A stretch of DNA of 36,375 nt from Mycolicibacterium sp. 018/SC-01/001 (GCF_007096635.1 NZ_VKAA01000035.1:1-36375), one strand, 5' to 3'; numbered from the stretch's first letter, positions 7,438 to 16,555 are shown. The notes: generated by a model not told the origin, from the letters alone. Translations and numbers: made by a program.

Positions 7438-9654
7438 ATGTCGGAGCTGGAGGTCACCGACGAGGGACACGAGTCGGTCGAACCCACCTACGCCGAGCAT
7501 CTCCATCCGGCGCGTCCCCGCACGCTGCGGTTCCGGCCCCGGGTCAAGAACTCCTTCGTGCGCCGCTCGGTGGCCCAGGACGGTCCGGCCAACGGAACCA
7601 ACCCCGCCTACGTGGAGTGGTTGCGGGCCCAGTCGATGTTGGCCGATGCCAACGAGATCAGCGCGCAGTTCTCCGGCCAGGGCTCGATGTGGCAGAACCC
7701 GTTCGCCACTCCGAACCCGCGCGGCGCCGTCGACACCGCGTCGGTGTGGTTCACCGCGTACCCGCTGTCGCTGATCACCCGCCCGGACGAATCGTTCCTC
7801 AAGGCGATGGCCAGTGAGGACATGTGGAAGGCGTTCGCCGAGATCGGCATCGAGGCCATCCACACCGGCCCGGTCAAGCGCGCGGGCGGTATCTCCGGCT
7901 GGCAGTACACCCCGAGCGTCGACGGGCACTTCGACCGCATCGGCACCCAGATCGATCCTGCGTTCGGCACCGAGGACGAATTCCGGCAGATGTGCGCGAC
8001 GGCCGCCTGGTACGGCGGCACGATCATCGACGACATCGTGCCCGGCCACACCGGCAAGGGGGCCGACTTCCGGCTGGCCGAGATGAAATACGCCGACTAT
8101 CCGGGTATCTACCACATGGTCGAGATCGACCCGCGCGACTGGCACGAGCTACCGGACGTGCCTCCCGGCGCCGATTCCATCAACATCGATGCGGCCACCG
8201 AGGAGTGGCTCGACAAGGCCGGCTACATCATCGGCCGCCTGCAGCGCGTCATCTTCTACGCCGAAGGCGTGAAGGAGACCAACTGGAGCGTCACCCGTCC
8301 GGTCACCGGTGTCGACGGCGTGGAGCGGCGGTGGGTGTACCTGCACTATTTCAAGGACGGGCAACCGTCGATCAACTGGCTTGACCCCTCGTTCGCCGGC
8401 ATGCGGCTGGTCATCGGGGACGCCCTGCATTCCCTGGCGGATCTGGGCACCGGTGCACTTCGCTTGGACGCCAACGGGTTCCTCGGGGTGGAGAAGGCGG
8501 CAGCCGAGGGATCGTCGGCCTGGTCGGAAGGCCACCCGCTCTCGGAGGCAGCGAACCATCTGATCGCCAGCATGGTGCGCAAGGTCGGTGGGTTCACGTT
8601 CCAGGAGCTGAACCTCACCATCGACGACATCCGGCAGATCGGTGAGGCGGGCGCCGACCTGTCCTACGACTTCGTCAACCGCCCCGCCTACCATCACGCC
8701 CTGGCCACCGGTGACACCGAGTTCCTGCGGCTCACACTGCGTACGACGTTGGAGCTGGGCGTCGACCCGGCGTCGCTGGTACACGCGCTGCAGAACCACG
8801 ACGAGCTGACCTATGAGCTGCTGCACTGGGAGAACGGGCACCGCGACGACGTCTACAGCTTCCGAGGTGAGGAGGTCACCGGCGAGCGAATCGCGGCGAC
8901 CGTGCGCAGCGATCTGATCGAGCATCTCACCGGGCCCGGCGCACCGTACAACCGGACGTTCACCACGAACGGAATTGCTTGCACCACCGCAACAGTCGTG
9001 TGTGCCGCGCTGGGTGTGACAGACCTGGACGACATCGGCGACATCGACCGAATCCGGCGCGCCCATCTGCTGCTGGCGATGTTCAACGCGCTGCAGCCCG
9101 GAGTCTTCGCACTGTCGGGTTGGGATCTGGTCGGCATGCTGACCCTGCCGGTGTCCGCGGTCGCCGAGCTGGTGGCCGAGGGGGACACCCGCTGGATCAA
9201 CCGGGGTGCCCACGATCTGATGGGAATCAACCCGAACGCACGCCAGTCCACCGCCGGAATGCCGTTGGGGCGCAACCTGTACGGCCCGATCCCCGCACAG
9301 CTCGCCGACGAGACCAGCTTCATCCGGCAGTTGCAGGCCATTCTTAAGGTGCGGTCGCACTACGGGATCGCCACGAGCCGCCAGCTCGACATCCCCGAGG
9401 TGTCGCATCGCGGCATGCTGGTGCTGGTTCACGAGCTCGAAGGTGAGGGCCGGTTCCAACTGACGGTACTCAATTTCGCACAGGAGCAGATCGCGGGCAC
9501 CGTGCGGTCCGAGCACCTGCCGCCGGGCTCTGTGGTGTCGGACATGTTCAGCGGCAACGAGATCGCCACGGTCGACGACCTGCACAGTTTCGCGACGGAA
9601 ATGCCTCCGCTACACGGGATGTCGTTGCTGGTCGAAGCTCCGGCCGAAAGCTAG
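7438..9654 (+). CDS. GH13 alpha-amylase family protein, trehalose synthase-like
   Basis: Protein of 738 residues with a complete GH13 catalytic barrel. Region I is DIVPGH (199-204), region II GALRLDAN with nucleophile Asp344 and Arg342, region III FQELN with acid/base Glu390, and region IV QNHDEL with His454-Asp455. The best match I can make is trehalose synthase (maltose alpha-glucosyltransferase), which interconverts maltose and trehalose; other GH13 glucosyl transferases are possible. It is longer than the classical mycobacterial TreS (about 590-600 residues), with about 90 extra N-terminal residues. It lacks a signal peptide, so it is cytoplasmic. The ATG at 7438 has GAGGAGG about 7 nt upstream. 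Its end overlaps the convergent sulfotransferase gene by 4 bp. Confidence 0.8.
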   Translation: MSELEVTDEGHESVEPTYAEHLHPARPRTLRFRPRVKNSFVRRSVAQDGPANGTNPAYVEWLRAQSMLADANEISAQFSGQGSMWQNPFATPNPRGAVDTASVWFTAYPLSLITRPDESFLKAMASEDMWKAFAEIGIEAIHTGPVKRAGGISGWQYTPSVDGHFDRIGTQIDPAFGTEDEFRQMCATAAWYGGTIIDDIVPGHTGKGADFRLAEMKYADYPGIYHMVEIDPRDWHELPDVPPGADSINIDAATEEWLDKAGYIIGRLQRVIFYAEGVKETNWSVTRPVTGVDGVERRWVYLHYFKDGQPSINWLDPSFAGMRLVIGDALHSLADLGTGALRLDANGFLGVEKAAAEGSSAWSEGHPLSEAANHLIASMVRKVGGFTFQELNLTIDDIRQIGEAGADLSYDFVNRPAYHHALATGDTEFLRLTLRTTLELGVDPASLVHALQNHDELTYELLHWENGHRDDVYSFRGEEVTGERIAATVRSDLIEHLTGPGAPYNRTFTTNGIACTTATVVCAALGVTDLDDIGDIDRIRRAHLLLAMFNALQPGVFALSGWDLVGMLTLPVSAVAELVAEGDTRWINRGAHDLMGINPNARQSTAGMPLGRNLYGPIPAQLADETSFIRQLQAILKVRSHYGIATSRQLDIPEVSHRGMLVLVHELEGEGRFQLTVLNFAQEQIAGTVRSEHLPPGSVVSDMFSGNEIATVDDLHSFATEMPPLHGMSLLVEAPAES

Positions 9655-10904
9655 GCGAGGAACCGTTGGGTGTAGCCGCGGAAGCGGTCGGCCAGTTCCT
9701 GCTCGTCGAGCCCGAACATCGCGGCGGTGCAGGACACTCGGCCGAACCGATTGCGTTGGTGGCTGGCCAGATACGTCTGGATGGCGGCGCGCGCTTCGGC
9801 GGTCATCGGTTCGTCGGCGAGCTCGTGTACCCGTTCGGCGACGGCGGCTTCGTCGGTCATGAACTCATCGAAGCGAACATCGGCGAACTGCTCCGGCGCC
9901 AGCACGTCGCGGTCGCGTACCAGCGCAGCGAGCATCTGCTCGAGTCGGGACGCCCAGGACGCGGCGATGGTCCGTACCGGCGGTGCGGCGCTGTACATCC
10001 GGGCCGTGTACGCCACCATCGCCACCATCGACACCACGACGGGAACGGGATCGCGGTGGGTGCAGACCACGACGACGCCGGGAAACACCCGCTGCAGTAT
10101 CGGGAGCTGCTCGAGGTGCTGCGGGGATTTGAGCAACCAGCGCCGCCCGCCGCGCAGGAACTGCATCGCCTTGAGCTGGGTGCGCAGGTACTCGTAATGC
10201 GGCGTCTGGTCGTGGGCGAGATAGTAGTCGCGCCACGTCGGCACGTGCGCCAGCGTCTCCATCAGCATCGTGGAGAAATCGTTGGCCAGCAGCTGGATCT
10301 CTTCGTGCACGTGCTCGCTGGTCATCTCGTGCATCGCCCGGAAGTGCGGCAAGAGAAGGTCCATCACCGAGACCGCCATCTCCATGCGGGCCAGACGCGG
10401 ATCGGGTTCGACACCGCGCTCCGTGGGAAGGGGGAAGGGTTCGGCGCTCTCCCAGTAAGGCATGGTGCGGAACGTCGGACCGGCGGCGAGCATGTTGTGC
10501 AGATGGGTCGTCCCCGTGCGCGGCAGACCGGCGATGACGACCGGCGGGGCCACGTCGATGTCGTCGATCTCGGGATGGCGGCGCAGCAGATCGGTCAGCA
10601 GCAGCCGGTTCTTCAGCCACTGCGAGATCTGGCTGAACAGGTTCACCCGGCCGCACGCATGCATGTCGTCCACGTCGGCCAACGCGCCGAGGTAGACGTC
10701 GAGGCGGTCCCGGTAGTCGTCGGCTCCGAAGTCGTCGAGGCCGGTGGCATCCCGCGCGGCGGCGTGCAGCGCGTCCGATGTCAGCGCGCAGCTGTCGGCC
10801 ATCGACGCGATCATGTCCCGAACCTGTTGTGCCGCAACGCTGTAGCGTGGCTCGGCCAGATCGGTCAGCTCGATCACCGCAGGTGTGGCGTGTGTCACAG
10901 CCAC
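9651..10904 (-). CDS. Sulfotransferase family protein
   Basis: Predicted PAPS-dependent sulfotransferase of 417 residues. The 5'-phosphosulfate loop is GLPRTGTTHLHNML (126-139), preceded by PPVVIAG. WLLKSPQHLEQLP (256-268) and CTHRDPVPVVVSM (281-293) provide the 3'-phosphate-binding part. Mycobacteria carry many such enzymes for lipids and metabolites; the acceptor here is unknown. The gene starts with GTG at 10904. It is divergent from a TetR regulator with only 22 bp between the start codons, so the regulator may control it. A TAACAT on this strand lies so close to the start that a leaderless start at the GTG at 10898 is possible. Confidence 0.85.
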   Translation of the reverse strand: MAVTHATPAVIELTDLAEPRYSVAAQQVRDMIASMADSCALTSDALHAAARDATGLDDFGADDYRDRLDVYLGALADVDDMHACGRVNLFSQISQWLKNRLLLTDLLRRHPEIDDIDVAPPVVIAGLPRTGTTHLHNMLAAGPTFRTMPYWESAEPFPLPTERGVEPDPRLARMEMAVSVMDLLLPHFRAMHEMTSEHVHEEIQLLANDFSTMLMETLAHVPTWRDYYLAHDQTPHYEYLRTQLKAMQFLRGGRRWLLKSPQHLEQLPILQRVFPGVVVVCTHRDPVPVVVSMVAMVAYTARMYSAAPPVRTIAASWASRLEQMLAALVRDRDVLAPEQFADVRFDEFMTDEAAVAERVHELADEPMTAEARAAIQTYLASHQRNRFGRVSCTAAMFGLDEQELADRFRGYTQRFLA

Positions 10905-10905
10905 T

Positions 10906-10911
10906 TATGTT
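10906..10911 (+). promoter_or_regulatory. Putative -10 box of the TetR gene
   Basis: TATGTT lies 15 nt before the TetR ATG in the 22-bp divergent gap; the reverse strand offers TAACAT over 10912-10907. There is no Shine-Dalgarno before the ATG, consistent with a very short leader. A repressor bound here would cover both start regions. Confidence 0.4.
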
Positions 10912-10926
10912 ACCCTGAGTCACGTA

Positions 10927-11502
10927 ATGACGACAGAGCTCGGCCGGCCGCGTGACCGGCGCATCGACGACGCGGTGCTGGCGGCCGCCGCCGAGATGAT
11001 CGGTGAGGTGCCGTACGCCGAGCTGTCGGTCGGCGCGATCGCGCGACGCGCGGGCACCAGCAAGCCCGCGATCTACCGGCGCTGGCCCAGCAAGGCGCAC
11101 CTGGTACACGAGGCGGTTTTCCCGATCGGCGAGGCGACCCGGATTCCGTCGACCGGATCGCTGGCCGACGACATCCGCGAGATGGTCCGTCGCGTCGCTG
11201 CTCTGCTGACCGCGCCGCCGGCCCGCGCCGCCCTCCCGGGACTCATCGCCGAGATGGCGGCCGACCCCACGCTGCACGCCGCGCTGCTCCTCCGCTTCGG
11301 AGACGTGATCACCCGCGGACTCGGCGACTTCCTGCGCGACGCCGTCCGGCGGGGCGAGGTCCGCGCGGACGTCGACGCCGCCGAGCTCGCCGAAGCTGTC
11401 GCCGGCATCACGATGCTCTCGCTGCTGACCCATCCGGATGCACCCGATGACGGCTGGCTCGACCGGACCGCCACCCTGATCACGAGAGGAATCGCCACGT
11501 GA
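10927..11502 (+). CDS. TetR family transcriptional regulator
   Basis: Protein of 191 residues. The N-terminal HTH spans about residues 8-55: DAVLAAAAEMIGEVPY, then LSVGAIARRAGTSKPAIYRRWPSKAHLV, a textbook TetR_N domain. The C-terminal ligand domain is mostly helical and ends with WLDRTATLITRGIA, as in TetR_C regulators of this subgroup. It is divergent from the sulfotransferase gene and overlaps the downstream DUF1214 gene by GTGA, so it probably controls both and its own synthesis. The ligand is unknown. The ATG at 10927 is chosen since an upstream in-frame ATG (10885) would lie inside the divergent gene. Confidence 0.9.
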   Translation: MTTELGRPRDRRIDDAVLAAAAEMIGEVPYAELSVGAIARRAGTSKPAIYRRWPSKAHLVHEAVFPIGEATRIPSTGSLADDIREMVRRVAALLTAPPARAALPGLIAEMAADPTLHAALLLRFGDVITRGLGDFLRDAVRRGEVRADVDAAELAEAVAGITMLSLLTHPDAPDDGWLDRTATLITRGIAT

Positions 11503-12614
11503 GCGCCGAATCCACCACTGCCTGGCGAGAATTGATCCAGACCCTGGGCGAGCTCGACCGCGGATTCACCGAGGGCGACCGTGCCGTCTCCGACGACCGC
11601 CATCTCGCCGACGGGTACCGGATGCTCGCCACCACCCTCGGGGTTGCGTTCGACACGTACCTGTTCGCCGAGCGCAGCCGCCCGCAGTTCGTCGAGCTGA
11701 ACACACCATTTCGGCGGGATCGCCGGTGGGGCGGCGACAACACCGACGCGTGGTATCACCTGTGCCCGGTCGACGAGCATCGGCGCTACCGCATCAGCGG
11801 CAATCGTGGTGACAGCGTCTACTTTTCGGTGACCGCGTACAACGAGCCGGCGCCCGGCAGCTGGTCGGACCGGATCGTCGCGATCGTCAACGACTCCGAT
11901 CTCGACGCAGGGCGGCAGGTCGGCGCCGACGGCGAGTTTTCGTTCGAGATCGGACCGCTGCCGGGGATGGCGGTGTTGGTCACGCGGGACTACCAGGCGG
12001 ACCCCCTGACCGGGCGGCCGGTGAGCTGGCGCATCGAGGCGCTCGACGCGCCCGACCCGATCCGCCACTCCGATGCCGAGACCGCGGCCTCGCTGCGCGC
12101 CTGCGCGGCCTGGATGCGCACAATGTTCGCCATCGTCCCGCTCACGGTCGGCGCGCGGGTCGACGACGTGCATGCGCTCGGTCACGAAACCGGCCAGGTC
12201 GCAAACAGTTTCGGTGAGCCGTACCAGGTCCCGGACGCCAACTTCGGCTGGTCGGCCCGCGATGCGTGCTATGCGTACGCGAGCTTCGACCTCGATGATG
12301 ACGAGGCGCTCGTCATCACCCATCGCCCGCCATCCTGCCGCTTCTGGAACCTCGTGGTGTGGAACCAGTTCATGGCCGGCCACACCGCCACCGACGCCAG
12401 GATCTCGGTCAACGGTGCGACGGCGGTGCCCAACAGCGACGGCTCGGTGACGGTGGTCGTGTCGAAAAGCCAAGCAGCGCACCCGAATGCGATCTCCACC
12501 GTCGACTACCCGCGTGGCAACCTCGCCTTCCGTTGGTTCCACGCCGATCAGGTGCCCGAGCGGCCGCAGGTGGAGGTGGTGAAACTCGCCGACGCGCCCA
12601 CGCTCGTGACGTGA
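11499..12614 (+). CDS. DUF1214 domain-containing protein
   Basis: Protein of 371 residues starting with GTG, overlapping the TetR stop codon by 4 nt. The central and C-terminal parts match the DUF1214 layout: YRISGNRGDSVYFSVTAYN (about 99-117), FSFEIGPLPG, and a late RFWNLVVWNQFM-type segment. DUF1214 proteins have a beta-rich fold and no established enzyme activity. In mycobacteria they often sit beside TetR regulators and lipid-related enzymes. There is no signal peptide. Its end is 2 bp from the end of the convergent VOC gene. Coupling to the regulator suggests it responds to the same ligand as the neighbouring sulfotransferase. Confidence 0.82.
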   Translation: MSAESTTAWRELIQTLGELDRGFTEGDRAVSDDRHLADGYRMLATTLGVAFDTYLFAERSRPQFVELNTPFRRDRRWGGDNTDAWYHLCPVDEHRRYRISGNRGDSVYFSVTAYNEPAPGSWSDRIVAIVNDSDLDAGRQVGADGEFSFEIGPLPGMAVLVTRDYQADPLTGRPVSWRIEALDAPDPIRHSDAETAASLRACAAWMRTMFAIVPLTVGARVDDVHALGHETGQVANSFGEPYQVPDANFGWSARDACYAYASFDLDDDEALVITHRPPSCRFWNLVVWNQFMAGHTATDARISVNGATAVPNSDGSVTVVVSKSQAAHPNAISTVDYPRGNLAFRWFHADQVPERPQVEVVKLADAPTLVT

Positions 12615-12616
12615 GG

Positions 12617-13048
12617 TCAGGTCAGTGGTGCGGTGAGCTCGATGTTGATGTCGTCGGGGTCCTGGAACGACAGGATCGCGATGCCTGCCTCCTCCAGCAC
12701 CGAGATGGCACCGTGCGGGATTCCCGCATCGGCCAGCGCGGTCTGCGCCGCCGCCAACGCGGAGCGGTCGGCGACGGCGAAGCTCACGTGATCGAGGCCC
12801 ATGTGAGTCGGGTCGAAGCCGCCGCTACCGCCCGGCCGCAGCCCGAACAGCGTGCCCTGCGGGGTCTGGTACACCGCGCCGCCGAAGAACCGCTCGGGTG
12901 ACTCGGCGATACCCGGGTCGTCGGCCAACGACGACGTGTCGACCACCAGAGGCCAGCCGAACACGGTGTCGTAGAACTTCTTGGAGCGCGCGATGTCGCT
13001 GACGGTGATGCGGACATGCGCGAAGCCGCTGCTGTCGACGAGAGCCAT
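12617..13048 (-). CDS. VOC (glyoxalase/dioxygenase fold) protein
   Basis: Protein of 143 residues consisting of one vicinal oxygen chelate module pair. It starts FAHVRITVSDIARSKKFYDTVFGWPL (first beta-alpha-beta unit with His11). A second unit carries MGLDHVSFAVADRSAL, and it ends SFQDPDDINIELTAP, with the terminal Glu that often binds metal. His, His and Glu positions fit a metal-binding VOC enzyme such as a glyoxalase or a small dioxygenase; the substrate cannot be told. It stands alone between a convergent DUF1214 gene and an APH-like gene on the same strand. Confidence 0.85.
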   Translation of the reverse strand: MALVDSSGFAHVRITVSDIARSKKFYDTVFGWPLVVDTSSLADDPGIAESPERFFGGAVYQTPQGTLFGLRPGGSGGFDPTHMGLDHVSFAVADRSALAAAQTALADAGIPHGAISVLEEAGIAILSFQDPDDINIELTAPLT

Positions 13049-13120
13049 ACCGTCCGGAATACCCTGTCAACGCGAGTCGTGCCGCGTCGCGGCGCGTATT
13101 CACCGAATCGTCATCCGGCG

Positions 13121-13921
13121 TCAGTCCTGTACCGCCTTGGCGACCGACAGATAGCGCGTCACCTCGTCGGATCGCTGCGCGGCCATCGCGGACAGCACCA
13201 TCCGCACGATCACCCACGCGCGGGCGCGGTCCTCGTCGAGCCCGCCAGCATCGACCAGGGTCCAGAAGCGTTGCCTCAGACCGTCACGCACCCGCCCGGC
13301 GACCCGATCCCACCGATGGGTCAGCATCGCCGCCACGTCGTCGTTGCGGTCGCCGTTGACCGGACGGGGATCCATCGCCAGCCACGGCGCGCGATCGGCT
13401 GCGCGCACCGACGTGAAGTGGAGATTGCCGTGCAACACCACCTCGGTGGCGTCGCCGTCGGCGAGCAGATCCCGGGCCAGGGACCGCGCCTGGTCGACCA
13501 GTCGGCGCGGCACTGCGGTGCCGGCATGCCCCGCATCGTCGAGCCACCCCCGCAATGTGTCTGCCGCAGAGGCCAGTTGGGGCATCGCGGGCACGTGCAG
13601 CCGCGCGTAGAGGCCGGCCACCACCTCGCAGGCGCCGGTGTCGTCGAGCGTTTCCAGCGTGGTCGGGCCCGCGCGCTCGGTCAGCACGGCGTGGCGGTGC
13701 GGGTCCGCGCGGAGCAGCCGGACCGCACCGTCGCCGGCCCAGCGCCGCAGCACCAGGTGCTCGTCGGCGGAGGCCGGCGACCCGATCTTGAGCAGGGCTG
13801 GTGCGCCGTCGGCAGTGCGCACCGGGAGGATCAGCGTGTCGGCATCCTCGTCCGCCGGTCCATCGGCGCGCAGCCGCCACTCGTCGACCAGCTGCGGTGT
13901 CAGCTCGACCCGATCGGGCAC
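13121..13921 (-). CDS. APH(6)/hydroxyurea-type phosphotransferase homologue with altered catalytic loop
   Basis: Protein of 266 residues of the aminoglycoside/hydroxyurea phosphotransferase type. The N-lobe has PALLKIG with Lys45; the C-lobe has VVLHGNLHFTSV (162-172) and LAMDPRP with Asp184. In active members I know, the loop reads HGDLHxxN. Here the catalytic Asp is Asn166 and the metal-binding Asn is Ser171, so normal phosphotransfer is doubtful. The GTG at 13921 overlaps the upstream luciferase-like gene stop (TAGTG), so the two are coupled. The longer open frame upstream runs inside that gene and is not counted. It may be a pseudo-kinase with a binding role, or a decaying enzyme. Confidence 0.78.
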   Translation of the reverse strand: MPDRVELTPQLVDEWRLRADGPADEDADTLILPVRTADGAPALLKIGSPASADEHLVLRRWAGDGAVRLLRADPHRHAVLTERAGPTTLETLDDTGACEVVAGLYARLHVPAMPQLASAADTLRGWLDDAGHAGTAVPRRLVDQARSLARDLLADGDATEVVLHGNLHFTSVRAADRAPWLAMDPRPVNGDRNDDVAAMLTHRWDRVAGRVRDGLRQRFWTLVDAGGLDEDRARAWVIVRMVLSAMAAQRSDEVTRYLSVAKAVQD

Positions 13922-15087
13922 TACGGGGTGGCCGGCGAATGCTTGGCCTGCTGCTCGGCGGCGTGATCCTCGATCGCCTTGCCGATGGCATGCGCTGCGC
14001 GGTCGACGAATTCGCGCCCGCTCGCGGTCACCCACTCCTGCGATGCACGGGGCGGGGTGAGCTGACCCGTGAAATGCGGGATCACGTACTGCGCGAACAG
14101 CTCATAGCTGTGCAGCTTGGCCGCCGGGGGTGCCCAGTCGTGATCGAAGAGCAGGAACGCCCCGAACCCGCCGTCGCTGGCCTCGATCAGCTCCTCGATC
14201 TTGGCGACCGCGTCGGCGGGAGTGCCGATCACCGCGAACCCGGATTCCCGGTTGTTGGCGATGATCTCCTCGACCGTCTCACCGTGCACCGGACCCGCGG
14301 GCAGGATGTGGCTGAAATACCTCGAGAATCCGGCGATTCCGTGGGCGACGTCACGCTCGGCCTGCTCGCGTGTCTCGGCCAGGTGCATGGGGCCCACCAG
14401 GCGCCACTTCGATCGATCCGCCACGTGGCCGTGCTCGAGCGCCACCTCTTCCCACGTCTTCCAGTGCTGGGCAAGCAGATCCATGCCCTGCCGGGCAGTG
14501 GCCGCGATCGAGAGCATTCCGATGCCGTGCCTGCCCGCTCCGCGCGGACCGGTGGGGGAGAACGACGCAGCCACCGCCACGTCGAAGCACGGATCGCTGT
14601 AGGGCGCGAGCTGCAGACGGGCGTCCTGCAGAGTGAAGCCGTCGGTGTGCATGGTGACGGTCTCCCCGCGCAGCAACCTCATGATGGCCTCGAGGCACTG
14701 CTCCATCCGGGGCCGCTGCTCATCGGCCGGGATGCCGAGCATGTGCGCGTCCGAGGTCAGCTGACCGGGCCCGCAGCCGAGCATCACCCGCCCGCGCGTC
14801 AGGTGGTCGAGCAGCACCATGCGGTCGGCCAGCATCAGCGGGTGGTGGTACGGCAGGGAGCTGACGCCGGTGCCGAGCTTGATGTGCTTGGTGCGCTCGG
14901 CGGCCACGCCGATCACGACCTCCGGCGACGCGATGATCTCGAAACCGGCCGAGTGGTGCTCCCCGATCCACGCCTCGTGGAAACCCAGCCGATCCATCGC
15001 CACGATCAGATCGAGATCGCGCTCGATCGCAAGCGTCGGACTCTGCCCGGTGGGGTGGAACGGAGCCATGAAGTTGCCGAAGCGCAT
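13921..15087 (-). CDS. Luciferase-like (LLM) flavin-dependent monooxygenase
   Basis: Protein of 388 residues of the bacterial luciferase-like superfamily, which uses reduced FMN or F420. It begins MRFGNFMAPFHPTGQSP and has the family pattern AMDRLGFHEAWIGEHHSAGFE (about 34-54), GTGVSSLPYHHPLMLADRM and a GRVMLGCGPG segment. The overall sequence looks like limonene/alkanal monooxygenase-type members. The substrate is unknown. The ATG at 15087 is chosen because the barrel begins there; further upstream the frame runs into the divergent permease gene. It is first in a coupled pair with the APH-like gene and is divergent from the permease with a 67-bp gap. Confidence 0.85.
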   Translation of the reverse strand: MRFGNFMAPFHPTGQSPTLAIERDLDLIVAMDRLGFHEAWIGEHHSAGFEIIASPEVVIGVAAERTKHIKLGTGVSSLPYHHPLMLADRMVLLDHLTRGRVMLGCGPGQLTSDAHMLGIPADEQRPRMEQCLEAIMRLLRGETVTMHTDGFTLQDARLQLAPYSDPCFDVAVAASFSPTGPRGAGRHGIGMLSIAATARQGMDLLAQHWKTWEEVALEHGHVADRSKWRLVGPMHLAETREQAERDVAHGIAGFSRYFSHILPAGPVHGETVEEIIANNRESGFAVIGTPADAVAKIEELIEASDGGFGAFLLFDHDWAPPAAKLHSYELFAQYVIPHFTGQLTPPRASQEWVTASGREFVDRAAHAIGKAIEDHAAEQQAKHSPATP

Positions 15088-15154
15088 CGGTTCATTCTGC
15101 GGCCTCACGGGTTTTCCCGGGCTTAGATGGCGACCGAGCGGGTAAGGAGCCGGG

Positions 15155-16501
15155 ATGTCATCTGAGACCGACGCGACACCCGACGCCGGCGTCGCGACGA
15201 CGAAGCTGGCCCGCCGGATCACCGGGCCGCTGCTGTTCCTGTTCATCCTCGGGGACGTGCTGGGCGCGGGGATCTACGCGCTGATGGGTGTGCTGTCCGA
15301 GGAGGTGGGCGGCGTGCTGTGGGCGCCGCTGGTGATCGCGTTGGTGCTCGCGCTGCTGACCGCCGGGTCCTACGCCGAACTGGTCACCAAGTACCCCCGT
15401 GCGGGCGGGGCGTCCGTGTTCGCCGAGCGTGCCTTCGGAAAACCGCTGCTGTCCTTCCTGGTGGGGTTCTCGATGCTCGCCGCCGGGGTCACCAGTGCCG
15501 CCGGGCTCGCGCTGGCGTTCTCGGGTGACTATCTCGCGACGTTCGTCGACGTGCCCGTGGTGCCGGCGGCGCTGGTGTTCCTGGCCCTGGTGGCCTGCCT
15601 CAATGCCCGGGGCATCAGCGAGTCGTTGAAGACGAACGTGGTGATGACGGTCGTCGAGCTGTCCGGCCTGCTGATCGTCATCGCGGTGGTGGCCGTCATG
15701 CTGGGCCGCGGGCAGGGTGACGTGGATCGTGTGGTCGAGTTCCCCGACGGGTCGACCCCCGCGCTGGCGATTCTCGGCGGTGCGATCATCGCCTACTACT
15801 CCTTTGTCGGTTTCGAGACCTCGGCCAATGTCGTGGAGGAGATCAAGGATCCGAGCCGGGTGTATCCGCGCGCGCTCTTCGGCGCGTTGGTCACCGCGGG
15901 TGTGATGTACGCGCTGGTCGGGGTGGCCAGTGCGATCGCGTTGCCGGCCGGCGAGCTCTCCCAGTCCTCGGGCCCGCTGCTGGCCGTCGTCTCGGCATCC
16001 GGTGTCGGGGTGCCCGACTGGGTGTTCAGCCTCATCGCGTTGATCGCGGTCGCCAACGGTGCGTTGCTGACGATGATCATGTCGAGCCGTCTGGCCTACG
16101 GTATGGCCGAGCAGGGCCTGCTTCCGGTCGCGTTGACCCGCGTGTTGCCGAGCCGCCGCACGCCGTGGGTGGCGATCGTCGCGACGACGGCGGTGGCCAT
16201 GCTGCTGACCCTGGTCGGTGACCTGTCCACGCTGGCGGAGACGGTGGTGCTGCTGCTGTTGTTCGTGTTCCTGTCGACCAACATCGCGGCGTTGGTGCTG
16301 CGCCGCGACCAGGTGTCGCATGCGCACTTCCGGGTGTGGACGTTCGTGCCGGTGCTCGGTGCCGGGTCGTGCGTCCTGCTGATGACCCAGCAGAGCGGAC
16401 AGGTGTGGTCGTTCGCGGCGGTGCTGCTGCTCGTCGGTGTGGTGCTGTACGGCGTCGCGCGCCGATTCACGCGCCGGCGCAAGGACGCGGACGTCGCCTG
16501 A
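15155..16501 (+). CDS. APC family amino acid permease
   Basis: Integral membrane transporter of 448 residues with about 12 hydrophobic helices from residue 25 onward. The first is LLFLFILGDVLGAGIYALMGVL, which carries the GxGIY substrate-binding signature of the APC superfamily. VTKYPRAGGASVFAERAFG in the second to third helix region is also characteristic of amino acid/polyamine antiporters. The substrate is not assigned. AAGGAG lies about 9 nt before the ATG at 15155. It is divergent from the monooxygenase gene. The C-terminus is short and basic (RRFTRRRKDADVA). Confidence 0.88.
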   Translation: MSSETDATPDAGVATTKLARRITGPLLFLFILGDVLGAGIYALMGVLSEEVGGVLWAPLVIALVLALLTAGSYAELVTKYPRAGGASVFAERAFGKPLLSFLVGFSMLAAGVTSAAGLALAFSGDYLATFVDVPVVPAALVFLALVACLNARGISESLKTNVVMTVVELSGLLIVIAVVAVMLGRGQGDVDRVVEFPDGSTPALAILGGAIIAYYSFVGFETSANVVEEIKDPSRVYPRALFGALVTAGVMYALVGVASAIALPAGELSQSSGPLLAVVSASGVGVPDWVFSLIALIAVANGALLTMIMSSRLAYGMAEQGLLPVALTRVLPSRRTPWVAIVATTAVAMLLTLVGDLSTLAETVVLLLLFVFLSTNIAALVLRRDQVSHAHFRVWTFVPVLGAGSCVLLMTQQSGQVWSFAAVLLLVGVVLYGVARRFTRRRKDADVA

Positions 16502-16529
16502 ACACACGGCTCGCTGTGCGCCGACATGC

Positions 16530-16555
16530 GTTGCGGGACGGTGACATCTGGGTAG
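16530..16555 (+). promoter_or_regulatory. SigF/SigB-like promoter upstream of the signalling operon
   Basis: GTTG (16530-16533), a 16-nt spacer and GGGTAG (16550-16555) resemble the mycobacterial SigF consensus GKTT-N15-17-GGGTAT, each element with one mismatch. It lies 40 nt before the PAS-ANTAR start codon. If real, the operon is controlled by the class of sigma factor that partner switching normally regulates. Confidence 0.4.
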
